This document shows positions 15,685-26,745 of a stretch of DNA of 64,000 bases, one piece after another. The translations under genes and the position numbers were made by a program. The notes beneath the pieces are model-generated. The model was not told the DNA's origin and searched no databases. It saw nothing but the letters and a program-made list of their open reading frames with translations. Within the stretch, counting starts at the first letter, position 1; each line of letters opens with the position of its first letter. Source of the DNA: Bacteroidales bacterium (lineage in GTDB: Bacteria > Bacteroidota > Bacteroidia > Bacteroidales > WCHB1-69); assembly GCA_017633255.1 (NCBI GenBank), contig JAGBPS010000039.1:1-64000 (forward strand), in the 5' to 3' direction.

Positions 15685-17076
15685 ATGAAAAAGATAACTA
15701 TACCTCTATTCTTATTGCTGACAGGTGTATGCGGACTCATGGCACAGCCTACCGTTACGCTGAAATTCACAGGGCACGACATCTATGGCAACTATGCTCG
15801 ACTTAGTCATGTGCGAATATTAAACCACAGCAAAGGATGGGAAGAAAACCTAACATGGCCAGATACGACTCTTGTCATGCAGTGTTCTGTTGGAATTAAA
15901 GAGGACATTCCTTATAGTGGTTTTGAACTTTTGCCGAATGTGCCTAATCCCTTTTACGGTGAAACGGATGTATGCCTTAGAATGGGTATTTCAGGAGAGG
16001 TGTCCTTGAAGGCTTTTGATTTGATGGGAAAAGAAGTGACAGGCTTCTCCTCCTCCCTTGAGCCAGGTGAGCATCATTTCAGTATAAAACTGAAAACTGC
16101 TGATATTTATCTTTTGACAGCAGTCTGCAATGGGAAATCCTCCACGATAAAAATTGTGAACAGGGGAACTTCTGACATGAATACCATTAAATACGTCAAA
16201 AAAACATCCATGGCCATAGCGAAAGGAACAACCACACAACCCTTCAATCTTGGTGACAACATGGAATATATCGGTTATTGTGAAATGCCCAACGGAGTAA
16301 GCATACAAAGCACACCTGTTGTGCAAAACCAGGGAGCATCTCAGACAGTTATCCTTTTGTTTCAAGTTTCGACTAACGGAGATGGATATCCTTGCACTGA
16401 AGCATCTACCGTAAGCGATTATGATGGGAACATTTACAATACGGTAAAAATCGGCAACCAATGTTGGATGAAGGAAAATCTCCGCACCACTAGCTATGCC
16501 GATGGCACTTTAATTACTACCAGCACCACCCCCAGTACAACTACAGCGTATTGTTTTTCGCCAAATTTAGCGGACAGTATGATTCCCATGTATGGCCGCT
16601 TGTACAATTGGGCAGCAGTAATGCATGGCAGTGATGGCAGTACCAGCAATCCGTCGGGTGTGCAAGGCGTATGCCCTACAGGCTGGCATGTGCCCAGCAA
16701 TGCCGAATGGTCCCAACTGAAAAGCTATGTAAGCATGCATAATGAATTTGTGTGTTCTGGTGTTGCCAACTATTGTGCCAAAGCCTTGGCAGATTCAATA
16801 GGATGGAATGAAAGCTGGGAGACATGCTCACCTGGCAATGATCTTATCAAAAACAATGCCACGGGGCTCAGTTTGCGCCCCTCCGGGGGTTTCTACCCTC
16901 CGGAAATCGTCACCAATGCCGGAAATACCGCTGACTACTGGACCTCTACCAGCGTGGGGGATACAGGGGTAAACGCACATGCGCGGATTTACCGTATCTT
17001 GCATTCTTCTGCCACGCTCAACAACACCATGGCATTCCAAAGCTCCGCTTTGCCCGTGCGGTGTGTGCGGGATTAA
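15685..17076 (+). CDS. Secreted FISUMP-domain protein
   Basis: 463 residues with a signal peptide (residues 1-20, ending LMAQ). Residues about 70-150 resemble a type IX sorting/FlgD-like Ig module (LLPNVPNPFYGETDV, KAFDLMGKEV), but sit mid-protein instead of at the end. Residues about 245-463 are a FISUMP domain (Fibrobacter succinogenes major paralogous domain, TIGR02145): VKIGNQCWMKENLRTTSYADG, GRLYNWAAV, GVCPTGWHVPSNAEW, then the closing SSALPVRCVRD. FISUMP domains are found on surface proteins of Bacteroidota and Fibrobacter; their ligand is not settled. A candidate ECF-sigma promoter precedes the gene. Confidence 0.85.
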   Translation: MKKITIPLFLLLTGVCGLMAQPTVTLKFTGHDIYGNYARLSHVRILNHSKGWEENLTWPDTTLVMQCSVGIKEDIPYSGFELLPNVPNPFYGETDVCLRMGISGEVSLKAFDLMGKEVTGFSSSLEPGEHHFSIKLKTADIYLLTAVCNGKSSTIKIVNRGTSDMNTIKYVKKTSMAIAKGTTTQPFNLGDNMEYIGYCEMPNGVSIQSTPVVQNQGASQTVILLFQVSTNGDGYPCTEASTVSDYDGNIYNTVKIGNQCWMKENLRTTSYADGTLITTSTTPSTTTAYCFSPNLADSMIPMYGRLYNWAAVMHGSDGSTSNPSGVQGVCPTGWHVPSNAEWSQLKSYVSMHNEFVCSGVANYCAKALADSIGWNESWETCSPGNDLIKNNATGLSLRPSGGFYPPEIVTNAGNTADYWTSTSVGDTGVNAHARIYRILHSSATLNNTMAFQSSALPVRCVRD

Positions 17077-17127
17077 TTCGGTGTGCAACATACCCGCACC
17101 GCGACGTAATACACATGCCATTTTTCC

Positions 17128-17167
17128 CCCAGGGTGTCGGTGCTCGTGCCTCGCACCTTGCCCTGGG
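17128..17167 (+). terminator. Two-tier hairpin after the FISUMP gene
   Basis: Outer stem CCCAGGG/CCCTGGG and inner stem GGTGC/GCACC. No long U-run follows, so this may be a repeat element acting as a terminator. Confidence 0.45.
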
Positions 17168-17230
17168 CTGACAGCCAGCAGGCCTTCAGCCTGCACACAA
17201 TGGTGACATACAAATTATTTAATTGGCACA

Positions 17231-17257
17231 TTAACTAATTTGCTAATTTGCAAATTA
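17231..17257 (+). repeat. TAATTTG tandem repeat, copy 1
   Basis: CTAATTTG occurs twice in a row followed by its inverse (CAAATTA). Related runs are at 32757, 45191 and 54305. Confidence 0.7.
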
Positions 17258-17265
17258 TTTTTTTG

Positions 17266-17273
17266 TATCTTTG
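17266..17273 (+). promoter_or_regulatory. -7 box of yebC
   Basis: TATCTTTG, 42 bp before ATG 17316. Confidence 0.65.
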
Positions 17274-17315
17274 CGGCTTCAAAAAAGTATCTTTTAATTT
17301 CAAACCGACTATACT

Positions 17316-18032
17316 ATGGGAAGAGCATTTGAATTTAGAAAAGCAAGAAAATTTAAACGTTGGGGTAACATGGCCAGAACCTTTACCCGCTTAGGAAAAG
17401 AAATCACAATGGCGGTGAAAGCCGGCGGTCCCAACCCCGATATGAACCCCCGTCTGCGTCTGCTCATGCAGAACGCCAAGTCGGAGAATATGCCGAAAGA
17501 AAACGTTGAAAGAGCTATCAAGAAAGCCCTTGAAAAAGACACCAGCGACTACAAGGAAATGTTCTACGAAGGCTACGGCCCCCACGGCATCGCCATTTAT
17601 ATTGAAGCCGCTACCGACAACAATCAGCGTACTGTGGCCAACCTGAGAAGCTATTTCAACAAACTGGGAGGCGCACTGGGCACCTCCGGCATGCTCGACT
17701 TCCTCTTCGACAGAAAATGCCGCTTCACGGTGGCCAAAAAAGAGGGTATCAACCTGGAAGACCTCGAGCTCGAGCTCATCGATTACGGTGTGGAAGAAGT
17801 TTTCGAAGATGAGGACGACATCCTGATTTTCGCCGAATTCCAGTCCTTCGGACCCATCCAGAAATATTTGGAAGACAACGGTTTCGATATCAAGGAATTC
17901 AAGTTCGAGAGAATTCCCAACGACCTGAAGAAACTGACCCCCGAACAGCAAGAGGAAGTGGAGAAACTCTTGGAGAAAATAGAGGAAGACGAAGACGTTA
18001 CCAATGTCTTCCACAACATGGTTATGGAATAA
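17316..18032 (+). CDS. yebC: YebC/PmpR-family protein
   Basis: 238 residues, the family's normal length. It starts GRAFEFRKARKFKRWGNMARTF, a Bacteroidota variant of the usual GHSKWANI start, then TRLGKEITMAVKAGGPNPDMNPRLR and NMPKENVERAIKKA, the conserved N-terminal helical domain. YebC proteins were named transcriptional regulators; several members help ribosomes through proline stretches. It is the first gene of a tight group: a 19-bp gap to the pRiA4b-like gene, which overlaps miaA. Confidence 0.95.
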   Translation: MGRAFEFRKARKFKRWGNMARTFTRLGKEITMAVKAGGPNPDMNPRLRLLMQNAKSENMPKENVERAIKKALEKDTSDYKEMFYEGYGPHGIAIYIEAATDNNQRTVANLRSYFNKLGGALGTSGMLDFLFDRKCRFTVAKKEGINLEDLELELIDYGVEEVFEDEDDILIFAEFQSFGPIQKYLEDNGFDIKEFKFERIPNDLKKLTPEQQEEVEKLLEKIEEDEDVTNVFHNMVME

Positions 18033-18050
18033 GATCAAAAATCACTCATC

Positions 18051-18647
18051 ATGTTTTACTATAAGTTCAGAGTTTATTTTGATGAAGTGGAGGATTTTGT
18101 CCGCGACATAGAGATTCTGGCCAACGACAACTTCGAGTCACTCCACACCATCCTGTACAAATCTATCGGTTTGGAAGGCAATGAGTTGGCCTCATTCTCA
18201 TTGTGCGACTCCAAATGGAACAAACAGAATGAAATCACCCTCATCGACATGAAGGATGACGAGGTGGCCGACACGCCCGAATATGAAGAAGAGGACGGCT
18301 ACACCACCAAGACGCATCTTCCGAAATTTATCATGAAGGACAGTATTCTGAACAAGATGATTTCCGATCCCCATCAGCATATCCTTTATGAATATGATTT
18401 TCTGAATCCGAAGGTTTTTTATCTTGAACTGATGAAGGTGGCGCAAGCACAGGATGGCGTTGACTATCCGCGCTGCACACACAAGGCCCAGGAACTGCCC
18501 AAAGCCATCAAAAACGCCCATCTGCCCGACCCTGATGATTTGATTGAAGACCTGACCAAAGATGATATTTTCGATGACTTTGAAGACGGTTTCAACGATG
18601 AGGATCAGCTTGATTTAGGCAGTATCGATGATTACGGCAGCTACTAA
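18051..18647 (+). CDS. pRiA4b ORF-3-like protein
   Basis: 198 residues. The N-terminus YKFRVYFDEVEDFVRDIEI...FESLHTILYKSIG matches the pRiA4b ORF-3 (IS1096 TnpR-like) fold, which recurs in many Bacteroidota chromosomes as a single gene of unknown role. The central part includes LYEYDFLNPKVFYLELMKV. The C-terminal 50 residues are very acidic (DDLIEDLTKDDIFDDFEDG). Its last 20 bp overlap the start of miaA, so the two are probably translated together. Confidence 0.85.
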   Translation: MFYYKFRVYFDEVEDFVRDIEILANDNFESLHTILYKSIGLEGNELASFSLCDSKWNKQNEITLIDMKDDEVADTPEYEEEDGYTTKTHLPKFIMKDSILNKMISDPHQHILYEYDFLNPKVFYLELMKVAQAQDGVDYPRCTHKAQELPKAIKNAHLPDPDDLIEDLTKDDIFDDFEDGFNDEDQLDLGSIDDYGSY

Positions 18648-19497
18648 CCAACCCACTCTGATTGTTATTGGAGGACCGACGGCTGTAGGGAAAACCGCAT
18701 ACGCCATCGAGACCGCCAAAAAATTTCATACAAGCATTATTTCTGCCGATTCGCGTCAATTCTACAAAGAGATGCGAATCGGCACTGCTTTTCCGAGCGA
18801 GGAAGAACTGGCTGCGGTCAAGCATTTTTTTATAGGCCACCTGTCGATTGGCGAGTATTACAGCATCTCACGCTTCGAGCAGGATGTGCTGAAGCTGCTA
18901 CCTACCCTCTTTGCCGAAAATCCCGTCGTGATTATGACTGGCGGTAGCGGATTATATCTGGATGCCGTGTGTAAAGGCATTGATGACCTGCCCGACCCCG
19001 ACCTCAACATCCGGCAGCAAGTTATAGAGTTGTTTGAAACCGAAGGTATCGAAGCCTTAAGAAGACGCCTGCGGCATCTGGATCCTGTGTTTTACAACAC
19101 CAATGACCTCGCCAACCACAAGCGCATGATGCGCGCCCTGGAAGTGTGTCTGCAAACTGGAAAACCATACTCTGAATTGCTTACGCAATCGTCCAAAAAA
19201 CGGGATTTTGAAATCCAAAGATACTACCTCAACCGTCCCAGAGAGGTGCTGTTCGAACGCATCAACCGACGGGTGGACCAGATGATGGCCGACGGCCTTT
19301 TAGAGGAGGCTAAATCGCTGTACCAATACAAAGGGACGAATGCCCTCAACACCGTAGGGTACAAGGAAATGTTCGACTATATGGAGGGCAAGATGACCAT
19401 GGAAGAGGCGGTGGAGAAAATCAAGGTGAATACCCGCCGCTACGCCAAACGGCAAATCACCTGGTTCAAGCGGGAGTATGAGGAAATTATGTTATAA
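18628..19497 (+). CDS. miaA: tRNA dimethylallyltransferase
   Basis: 289 residues. The Walker-A motif IGGPTAVGKTAYA (residues 13-25) is followed by SADSRQFYKEMRIGTA, GGSGLYLDAV and the TNDLANHKRMMRALEV block, the standard MiaA order. The C-terminus ends NTRRYAKRQITWFKRE. MiaA adds a dimethylallyl group to A37 of tRNAs that read codons starting with U, improving decoding. The start overlaps the upstream gene by 20 bp. Confidence 0.96.
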   Translation: MITAATNQPTLIVIGGPTAVGKTAYAIETAKKFHTSIISADSRQFYKEMRIGTAFPSEEELAAVKHFFIGHLSIGEYYSISRFEQDVLKLLPTLFAENPVVIMTGGSGLYLDAVCKGIDDLPDPDLNIRQQVIELFETEGIEALRRRLRHLDPVFYNTNDLANHKRMMRALEVCLQTGKPYSELLTQSSKKRDFEIQRYYLNRPREVLFERINRRVDQMMADGLLEEAKSLYQYKGTNALNTVGYKEMFDYMEGKMTMEEAVEKIKVNTRRYAKRQITWFKREYEEIML

Positions 19498-19520
19498 AGT
19501 AAATTCATAACAAGTTATAG

Positions 19521-22043
<2,523 letters not shown>

Positions 22044-22077
22044 ACTTTAATTAGCTGATATGCTCATTAATACTACT

Positions 22078-22113
22078 ACCCCGGCCTTCGGCCACCCCTT
22101 CTAAAAGAAGGGG
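22078..22113 (+). repeat. GGCCTTCGGCC and CCCCTTCT/AGAAGGGG double hairpin
   Basis: Stem GGCC-TTC-GGCC (22083-22093) is followed at once by the perfect 8-bp stem CCCCTTCT-AAA-AGAAGGGG (22095-22113). This is a familiar Bacteroidota intergenic repeat, here between GH97 and GH78. It may also stop transcription. Confidence 0.65.
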
Positions 22114-22153
22114 AATTCAAAGTTCAGAAAGCATCCTTTGAATACGAAACAAC

Positions 22154-24376
22154 ATGAAAAGACACGGTATTATTCTTTGGATATTCCTGTTAATTGCCAT
22201 GCCCTGTATTGCACAGCAATACATAGGATGTCGCATAGGTGACAATTGGGCGGAGACACCGATGTTACGAAAAACATTCAAGCTATCAAAGACAGAATAT
22301 TCAACAGGAAATTTCTATATCGAAGTCAGATCGCTGGGCTATCATGAAGTTTATTTGAATGGGATGAAAGTGGGTAATGAAGTACTACAGCCCGCTGTAT
22401 CGCAACTTGACAAAAGGCCACTTGCAGTAACTTACGACCTTACACCATATTTGCATAAAGGCAAAAACGAGATATTGTTATGGATAGGACAAGGCTGGGG
22501 ACGAATCTATGGCACTCCCGCAGTGGTATACGCAAGAATTACATGGAGACATGATGCCACTGTGGACATGATTACAGAGACTGACAGCAGTTGGGAGGCA
22601 TCGCCGAGCGGTATCAGCTATGCCGGCAGCTGGCAACCCCTCCAATTCGGCGGTGAACGATACGATGCTCGCGTAAAACCCGAATGGCAGCCTGCAAATA
22701 TACTGAATTTTGAAAATTTATCTGACACAACAAATAAGCCTCATTTATCCTTTAAATATCCATTTTCCAAACAGGAATTTGAAGGCAACCATATTATTGA
22801 CACACTGACTCCAAAAAGTATCAAAAAAGGAGAAGACAACTCATTGGTGCTTGACTTCGGGCGTGTAATAACAGGATGGTTTCAGGCTGATTTCATGGCA
22901 TTGGCCGAAGGTAGCAAGGTAACAATGGAGTATTTTGATGATTTCGATTCCAAAGTTCAGAATCCAGAACCTTATAGCGAAACGGATGTTTATATCGCCA
23001 ATGGCAGCCGTGAAGAACATTTCACCAACCGCTTCCACTATCACGCCTTCCGCTATGTGCGCATCACCGGAGCGGACATCAATATAAATGCACGAGCTCT
23101 GCAAATCAGTGCCGTAAACCCTAAAGAGGGGGCCACTTTCGAGTGCTCCGACCCACGGCTTAATGCCATTCATGATATGGTGAAATACACACTCAGCTGC
23201 CTGACTTATAGCGGCTATATGGTCGATTGTCCGCATTTGGAACGCATGGGTTACGGCGGTGACGGCAATTCCTCGACCATGAGCTTGCAAACGATATACA
23301 ATGTGCGTAACACCTACCGCAACTGGATGACATCCTGGAGAGACGCAATTGATAGCACGGGAGATTTACCATACGTGGCACCGGCATTCCGAACCGGCGG
23401 AGGCCCTTACTGGAGCGGTTTTGTCATCAAAGCCCCATGGCGCACCTACCTCAATTACGGAGATGTGGAAATTATTGCTGAGCATTATCTCGAAATGAAA
23501 CAATGGCTGCAATTTATTAAGCAACACAGCAAGGACGAGATTCTACAGCCATGGCCCGACACCGAACGACACACATGGTTCCTTGGTGACTGGCTAGCCC
23601 CTGAAGGAGTTGATATCAAAGGCGAATCGGTACTGCATGTCAACAGTTGCTTTATCAGCGAATGTCTCAATGATATGATACAGATGGCCTATTTGATGGG
23701 ACAATATGAAGATGCAAAAGAATTCACCGAATGGCACAGCAGGCTCAATACCGCCATCCACCATCATTTCTACCATCCCGACACACACACCTACGCCAAC
23801 GGCACCCCGCTTGACCAAGCATACGCCCTGCTGATAAACATTCCGCCCGACAGCGCCACCGCCGCACAAGTGAAAGAGCAGTTAATCAAAGACTGCTACG
23901 GAAAATATAATGCCCATATTGCTGTAGGCCTCATTGGAGTGCCCATTTTTACCGAATGGTGCATTCGTGAGAAACAAACTGACCTTATGGCCACCATCCT
24001 GCGCCAGCCTGATTATCCCGGCTATCTGTACATGATCGACAACGGAGCCACCACCACCTGGGAATCGTGGAATGGCAAGCGCAGTCGTGTACACAACTGT
24101 TACAACGGCATCGGCATTTGGTTTTATCAGGCATTGGCGGGTATCCATCCCGACCCTCAACAACCGGGCTACAAGCATTTCTTCATTGATCCACAGCGTT
24201 GTGAGGGCATTGATTGGATACGCGTCACCAAGCCCACACTTTACGGCACCATCAGTGTTGAAATCAGCGGTGACCAATTGAATATCACAGTACCACAAAA
24301 CACCACAGCCACCATCTTCCCAAATACTGACAAAGAAAGAACATTAAAAGCCGGTGAGTGGAAAATAAGTTTATAA
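22154..24376 (+). CDS. GH78 alpha-L-rhamnosidase
   Basis: 740 residues with a signal peptide (residues 1-20, ending CIAQQ). The N-terminal jelly-roll carries the rhamnosidase motif YHEVYLNGMKVGNEVLQP and YDLTPYLHKGKNEILLWIGQGWG. The catalytic (alpha/alpha)6 barrel holds DCPHLERMGYGGDGNSS with the acidic residues expected for the catalytic acid, then WESWNGKRSRVHNCYNGIG. GH78 enzymes remove terminal alpha-L-rhamnose from plant or bacterial glycans by inversion. The catalytic box reads HLERMGYGGD in place of the common RDERLGWTGD form, so specificity may differ. It is followed after 10 bp by a Nudix gene. Confidence 0.92.
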   Translation: MKRHGIILWIFLLIAMPCIAQQYIGCRIGDNWAETPMLRKTFKLSKTEYSTGNFYIEVRSLGYHEVYLNGMKVGNEVLQPAVSQLDKRPLAVTYDLTPYLHKGKNEILLWIGQGWGRIYGTPAVVYARITWRHDATVDMITETDSSWEASPSGISYAGSWQPLQFGGERYDARVKPEWQPANILNFENLSDTTNKPHLSFKYPFSKQEFEGNHIIDTLTPKSIKKGEDNSLVLDFGRVITGWFQADFMALAEGSKVTMEYFDDFDSKVQNPEPYSETDVYIANGSREEHFTNRFHYHAFRYVRITGADININARALQISAVNPKEGATFECSDPRLNAIHDMVKYTLSCLTYSGYMVDCPHLERMGYGGDGNSSTMSLQTIYNVRNTYRNWMTSWRDAIDSTGDLPYVAPAFRTGGGPYWSGFVIKAPWRTYLNYGDVEIIAEHYLEMKQWLQFIKQHSKDEILQPWPDTERHTWFLGDWLAPEGVDIKGESVLHVNSCFISECLNDMIQMAYLMGQYEDAKEFTEWHSRLNTAIHHHFYHPDTHTYANGTPLDQAYALLINIPPDSATAAQVKEQLIKDCYGKYNAHIAVGLIGVPIFTEWCIREKQTDLMATILRQPDYPGYLYMIDNGATTTWESWNGKRSRVHNCYNGIGIWFYQALAGIHPDPQQPGYKHFFIDPQRCEGIDWIRVTKPTLYGTISVEISGDQLNITVPQNTTATIFPNTDKERTLKAGEWKISL

Positions 24377-24386
24377 TATCAAAAAC

Positions 24387-24821
24387 ATGGCCTACACCTA
24401 TCAATACCCCAGACCCGCCGTTACCGCAGACTGCGTAGTGATAACCAAAGAACCGATGCCACACGTGCTGCTCATTGAGAGAGGACATGAACCTTTCAAA
24501 GGTTACTGGGCATTTCCTGGAGGATTCATGAATATGGATGAGACCACCCAACAATGCGCCATCCGGGAGTTGCAAGAAGAAACAGGTTTGCAAGTCAACG
24601 ACATTCTCCAAATCGGAGCCTACTCAAAAATAGACCGAGACCCCAGAGGTAGAACCATCACAGTGGCCTATCTGGCTATCATTGATCTGCCTATCCCTGT
24701 GACAGGTCAAGACGATGCCGCCAAGGCACAATGGTTTCCCATTGACACGCTGCCTCCGCTGGCTTTCGACCATGCCGACATCATGAAAGACGCGATAAAG
24801 CTGTTTAAAAAGCAATACTGA
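24387..24821 (+). CDS. Nudix hydrolase
   Basis: 144 residues. A full Nudix box lies at residues 46-68: G-x5-E52-x7-R60-E-L-x-E-E-T-G-L, with GGFMNMDE at the start. Nudix enzymes hydrolyse nucleoside diphosphates linked to another group and need Mg2+. The sequence KGYWAFPGGFMNMDET resembles the ADP-ribose pyrophosphatase/NrtR-like branch, but substrate cannot be read off. Start is 10 bp after the GH78 gene, so it is probably co-transcribed with it. It ends 5 bp from the convergent transporter gene. Confidence 0.92.
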   Translation: MAYTYQYPRPAVTADCVVITKEPMPHVLLIERGHEPFKGYWAFPGGFMNMDETTQQCAIRELQEETGLQVNDILQIGAYSKIDRDPRGRTITVAYLAIIDLPIPVTGQDDAAKAQWFPIDTLPPLAFDHADIMKDAIKLFKKQY

Positions 24822-24826
24822 AAACC

Positions 24827-25726
24827 TTACTTTTGAAGTTTGCGATCGTGCCGCCACAGCTGCCAGCTATTGAAGAGATTCTGCCAGATGGCATAAAAGG
24901 CCACATACACTGATGCCAAAGGATTGAGGTAACAGTTGGCCATCCAGATACCGAAAGCCGTGTTTTTCTGTCCTAACAGCTGGCCTCCCGCCACCCTGTC
25001 ACCGAACTTGCCACCCAGCCACTTGCCTATCGCAAACTGGATACCACAGAAAAGTATGGACACAAGGCCCAACACAACGATGTTTTTCTCGTTACCTTTA
25101 CCGTGAATGGCGATAAACTCGAAAGTTTTGCCCATCACCAATAAAAAGGCACAGGCCCACAAATAAAAAGATATACCCCTATACTTGTCCAAAAAGGCAT
25201 TCACCTTGGGCATTGTATGTTGCATAATCAAAGCCAGAAAGAACGGGAAAACAATCACCGGACTTATCCTCTTCAATATCATCCAGAAAGATTCCAGGAA
25301 AGGCATATCCTGCTGTAAGCCAATAAAGGAAAAATAGATGGGAGCCACTACTGCCACCATCATATTGCCCCAGATGGTGTAGGTGGTCACGGTTTCACGG
25401 TTGGCACCCAAAAGGCAGGCGATAACCACCACCGAGGCAGCCACCGGGCAAAGTATGCCCACCAGAACACCCTCCGCCACCATATCACTCACATGAAAAG
25501 ACTTTAGCAGCAGATAACAGCCCAAACTCACCACAATCTGAAAAAGCATCAGCCATACATCTAACCAGCCGAAGCGCAGCTTTTTGATGTCCACCGACAC
25601 AAAATTCAGCAACAAAATAGCGAATATCAGATACGGCACCACAAAGTTGAAGCCCGCCAGAAAATGGTGGAAGATAAAGCCAAAAACAAGGGCAAAAGGC
25701 AGTACTAAACTTCGGTATTTCGACAT
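24827..25726 (-). CDS. SBF-family (bile acid:sodium symporter-like) transporter
   Basis: 299 residues from ATG 25726. Upstream codons in the frame include the promoter region and a Ser/Lys-rich stretch, so they are rejected. About nine or ten hydrophobic helices are visible, with GILCPVAASVVVIACLLGAN and, near the end, QLLGQKNTAFGIWMANCYLNPLA, the two crossover-type blocks of the SBF/BASS fold. BASS transporters use a sodium gradient to take up bile acids, pantothenate, pyruvate or other organic anions; the substrate here is unknown. It is a single gene with its own -7 box. Confidence 0.85.
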   Translation of the reverse strand: MSKYRSLVLPFALVFGFIFHHFLAGFNFVVPYLIFAILLLNFVSVDIKKLRFGWLDVWLMLFQIVVSLGCYLLLKSFHVSDMVAEGVLVGILCPVAASVVVIACLLGANRETVTTYTIWGNMMVAVVAPIYFSFIGLQQDMPFLESFWMILKRISPVIVFPFFLALIMQHTMPKVNAFLDKYRGISFYLWACAFLLVMGKTFEFIAIHGKGNEKNIVVLGLVSILFCGIQFAIGKWLGGKFGDRVAGGQLLGQKNTAFGIWMANCYLNPLASVYVAFYAIWQNLFNSWQLWRHDRKLQK

Positions 25727-25753
25727 AAAGCTGTTTCTTTCCGTATTGATTTG

Positions 25754-25761
25754 CAAAGGTA
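25754..25761 (-). promoter_or_regulatory. -7 box of the SBF transporter gene
   Basis: The minus strand reads TACCTTTG, 27 bp before ATG 25726. Confidence 0.65.
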
Positions 25762-25934
25762 CAACTTTTTTTCTACTTTTTTCTTCCGACTTTTCGCTTG
25801 ACCGAAAAGTCGGCAAAAGATCAAGCCAACGGTAAGTGCAACCGCACAAGCCTGTTCCCTCCAGCCGTCGGAACTAACTCCATACGCAGCATCAGATTAA
25901 AAATTTTTTTTGATAAGAAGATATATATTTTTTG

Positions 25935-25942
25935 TATTTTTG
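25935..25942 (+). promoter_or_regulatory. -7 box of the candidate small RNA
   Basis: TATTTTTG with a TTTG about 22 bp upstream (ends 25912). No start codon with a useful frame follows, so the transcript is likely non-coding. Confidence 0.65.
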
Positions 25943-25947
25943 CAGCG

Positions 25948-26037
25948 TTGATAAAGGGAGTATCTTTATCGTAAAATTACCAATGAGTGCAGTCCTGGTA
26001 ATTCCAAGAATTAGCCTGATTTATTCAGGCTTTTTTC
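25948..26037 (+). ncRNA. Candidate three-hairpin small RNA
   Basis: After the -7 box the sequence holds three clean stems: GATAAAG-N7-CTTTATC (25950-25970), TTACCA-N13-TGGTAA (25977-26001) and the terminator AGCCTGA-N5-TCAGGCT followed by TTTTTT (26013-26036). There is no open frame of useful length. Promoter, compact structure and intrinsic terminator within about 100 nt are the marks of a stand-alone small RNA. It is not a riboswitch for a plus-strand gene, because the next gene on that strand is about 2.4 kb away. Its last 17 nt are antisense to the 3' end of the nuclease-like gene on the minus strand. No Rfam family recognised. Confidence 0.65.
26013..26036 (+). terminator. Intrinsic terminator of the small RNA
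   Basis: Perfect 7-bp stem AGCCTGA/TCAGGCT with a 5-nt loop and a run of six T. The right half lies inside the last codons of the convergent gene. Confidence 0.85.
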
Positions 26038-26446
26038 TTAAATCAAAGGCTGTTAGCAGAAATATTTTGACCTGATTGTCCCACCGTGTTTGTATAACTA
26101 TCCTAAATGTATCACTTTCCAATATTAATTTCTTGTCATCTGATTTCTTTATAGATAAGTTTCCAAACTGCACTACAATCGGAATAAAATCCTCAACTTC
26201 AAAGCCTAATTCTTTTATACTTTTTCCGTGTTTTTCCACAATGTGTTTCAGACCGTATCCTTTGTTGGTTTTCGTGTCGTTTTCACCCCAAACAATATCA
26301 ATAAAACCAATATCCTGACGGTATAATGCTTTGGGACATTCTCCGTTTTGTACCTTGAGTAAATGTTTGATGGCTAATTTGGGCTGCTTTTTAAATTGAG
26401 CATAAATTGGACCGAATATACCTACTTCGTTATTTGTGATTTCCAT
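26021..26446 (-). CDS. PBECR/BECR-fold nuclease-like protein
   Basis: 141 residues, no signal peptide. KGYGLKHIVEKHG (residues 62-74) gives two histidines, and SDTFRIVIQTRWDNQVKIFLLTAFD (111-135) gives the beta-hairpin with Arg and Thr. This spacing is typical of the barnase-EndoU-colicin E5/D-RelE (BECR) superfamily, in particular the phage-associated PBECR domains, which are predicted RNases. No protein antitoxin gene adjoins it. It has its own promoter on the minus strand and converges on the small RNA, whose 3' end overlaps its last codons. It may be a toxin, a phage-derived domain, or both; catalysis is inferred from resemblance. Confidence 0.65.
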   Translation of the reverse strand: MEITNNEVGIFGPIYAQFKKQPKLAIKHLLKVQNGECPKALYRQDIGFIDIVWGENDTKTNKGYGLKHIVEKHGKSIKELGFEVEDFIPIVVQFGNLSIKKSDDKKLILESDTFRIVIQTRWDNQVKIFLLTAFDLRKKPE

Positions 26447-26463
26447 AAGTACTCTTTTTTCTG

Positions 26464-26471
26464 CAAAGTTA
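26464..26471 (-). promoter_or_regulatory. -7 box of the BECR-like gene
   Basis: The minus strand reads TAACTTTG, 17 bp before ATG 26446. The rest of 26472-26745 shows no supported gene. Confidence 0.6.
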
Positions 26472-26745
26472 CAATATTGGAATCAGAAAATCAATAGCAA
26501 AAATAGTGTTAATTTGTTAAAAATCAATAGTTTGATAAGTTACAACATTCATTCAAAAAGTGGATGAAAATATGTAAGAAATCGTAAAAAAAACTTGATA
26601 TATGTTTTAGCAAAATCAAAAACATGCAGGGGTGCTGTCGGTGATTTTTGGAAGTTTTCGGAAACAATTTTGTCCTAATTCTAATTCACATTTCAAACTG
26701 AATGTAAATGGGTCAAATTGGGCTATGGCTTTCAGAGGAAATGAC

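Noticed and set aside
25935..26037. Riboswitch or leader of a downstream gene
   Set aside because: The structure ends in its own terminator and no plus-strand gene follows for about 2.4 kb.
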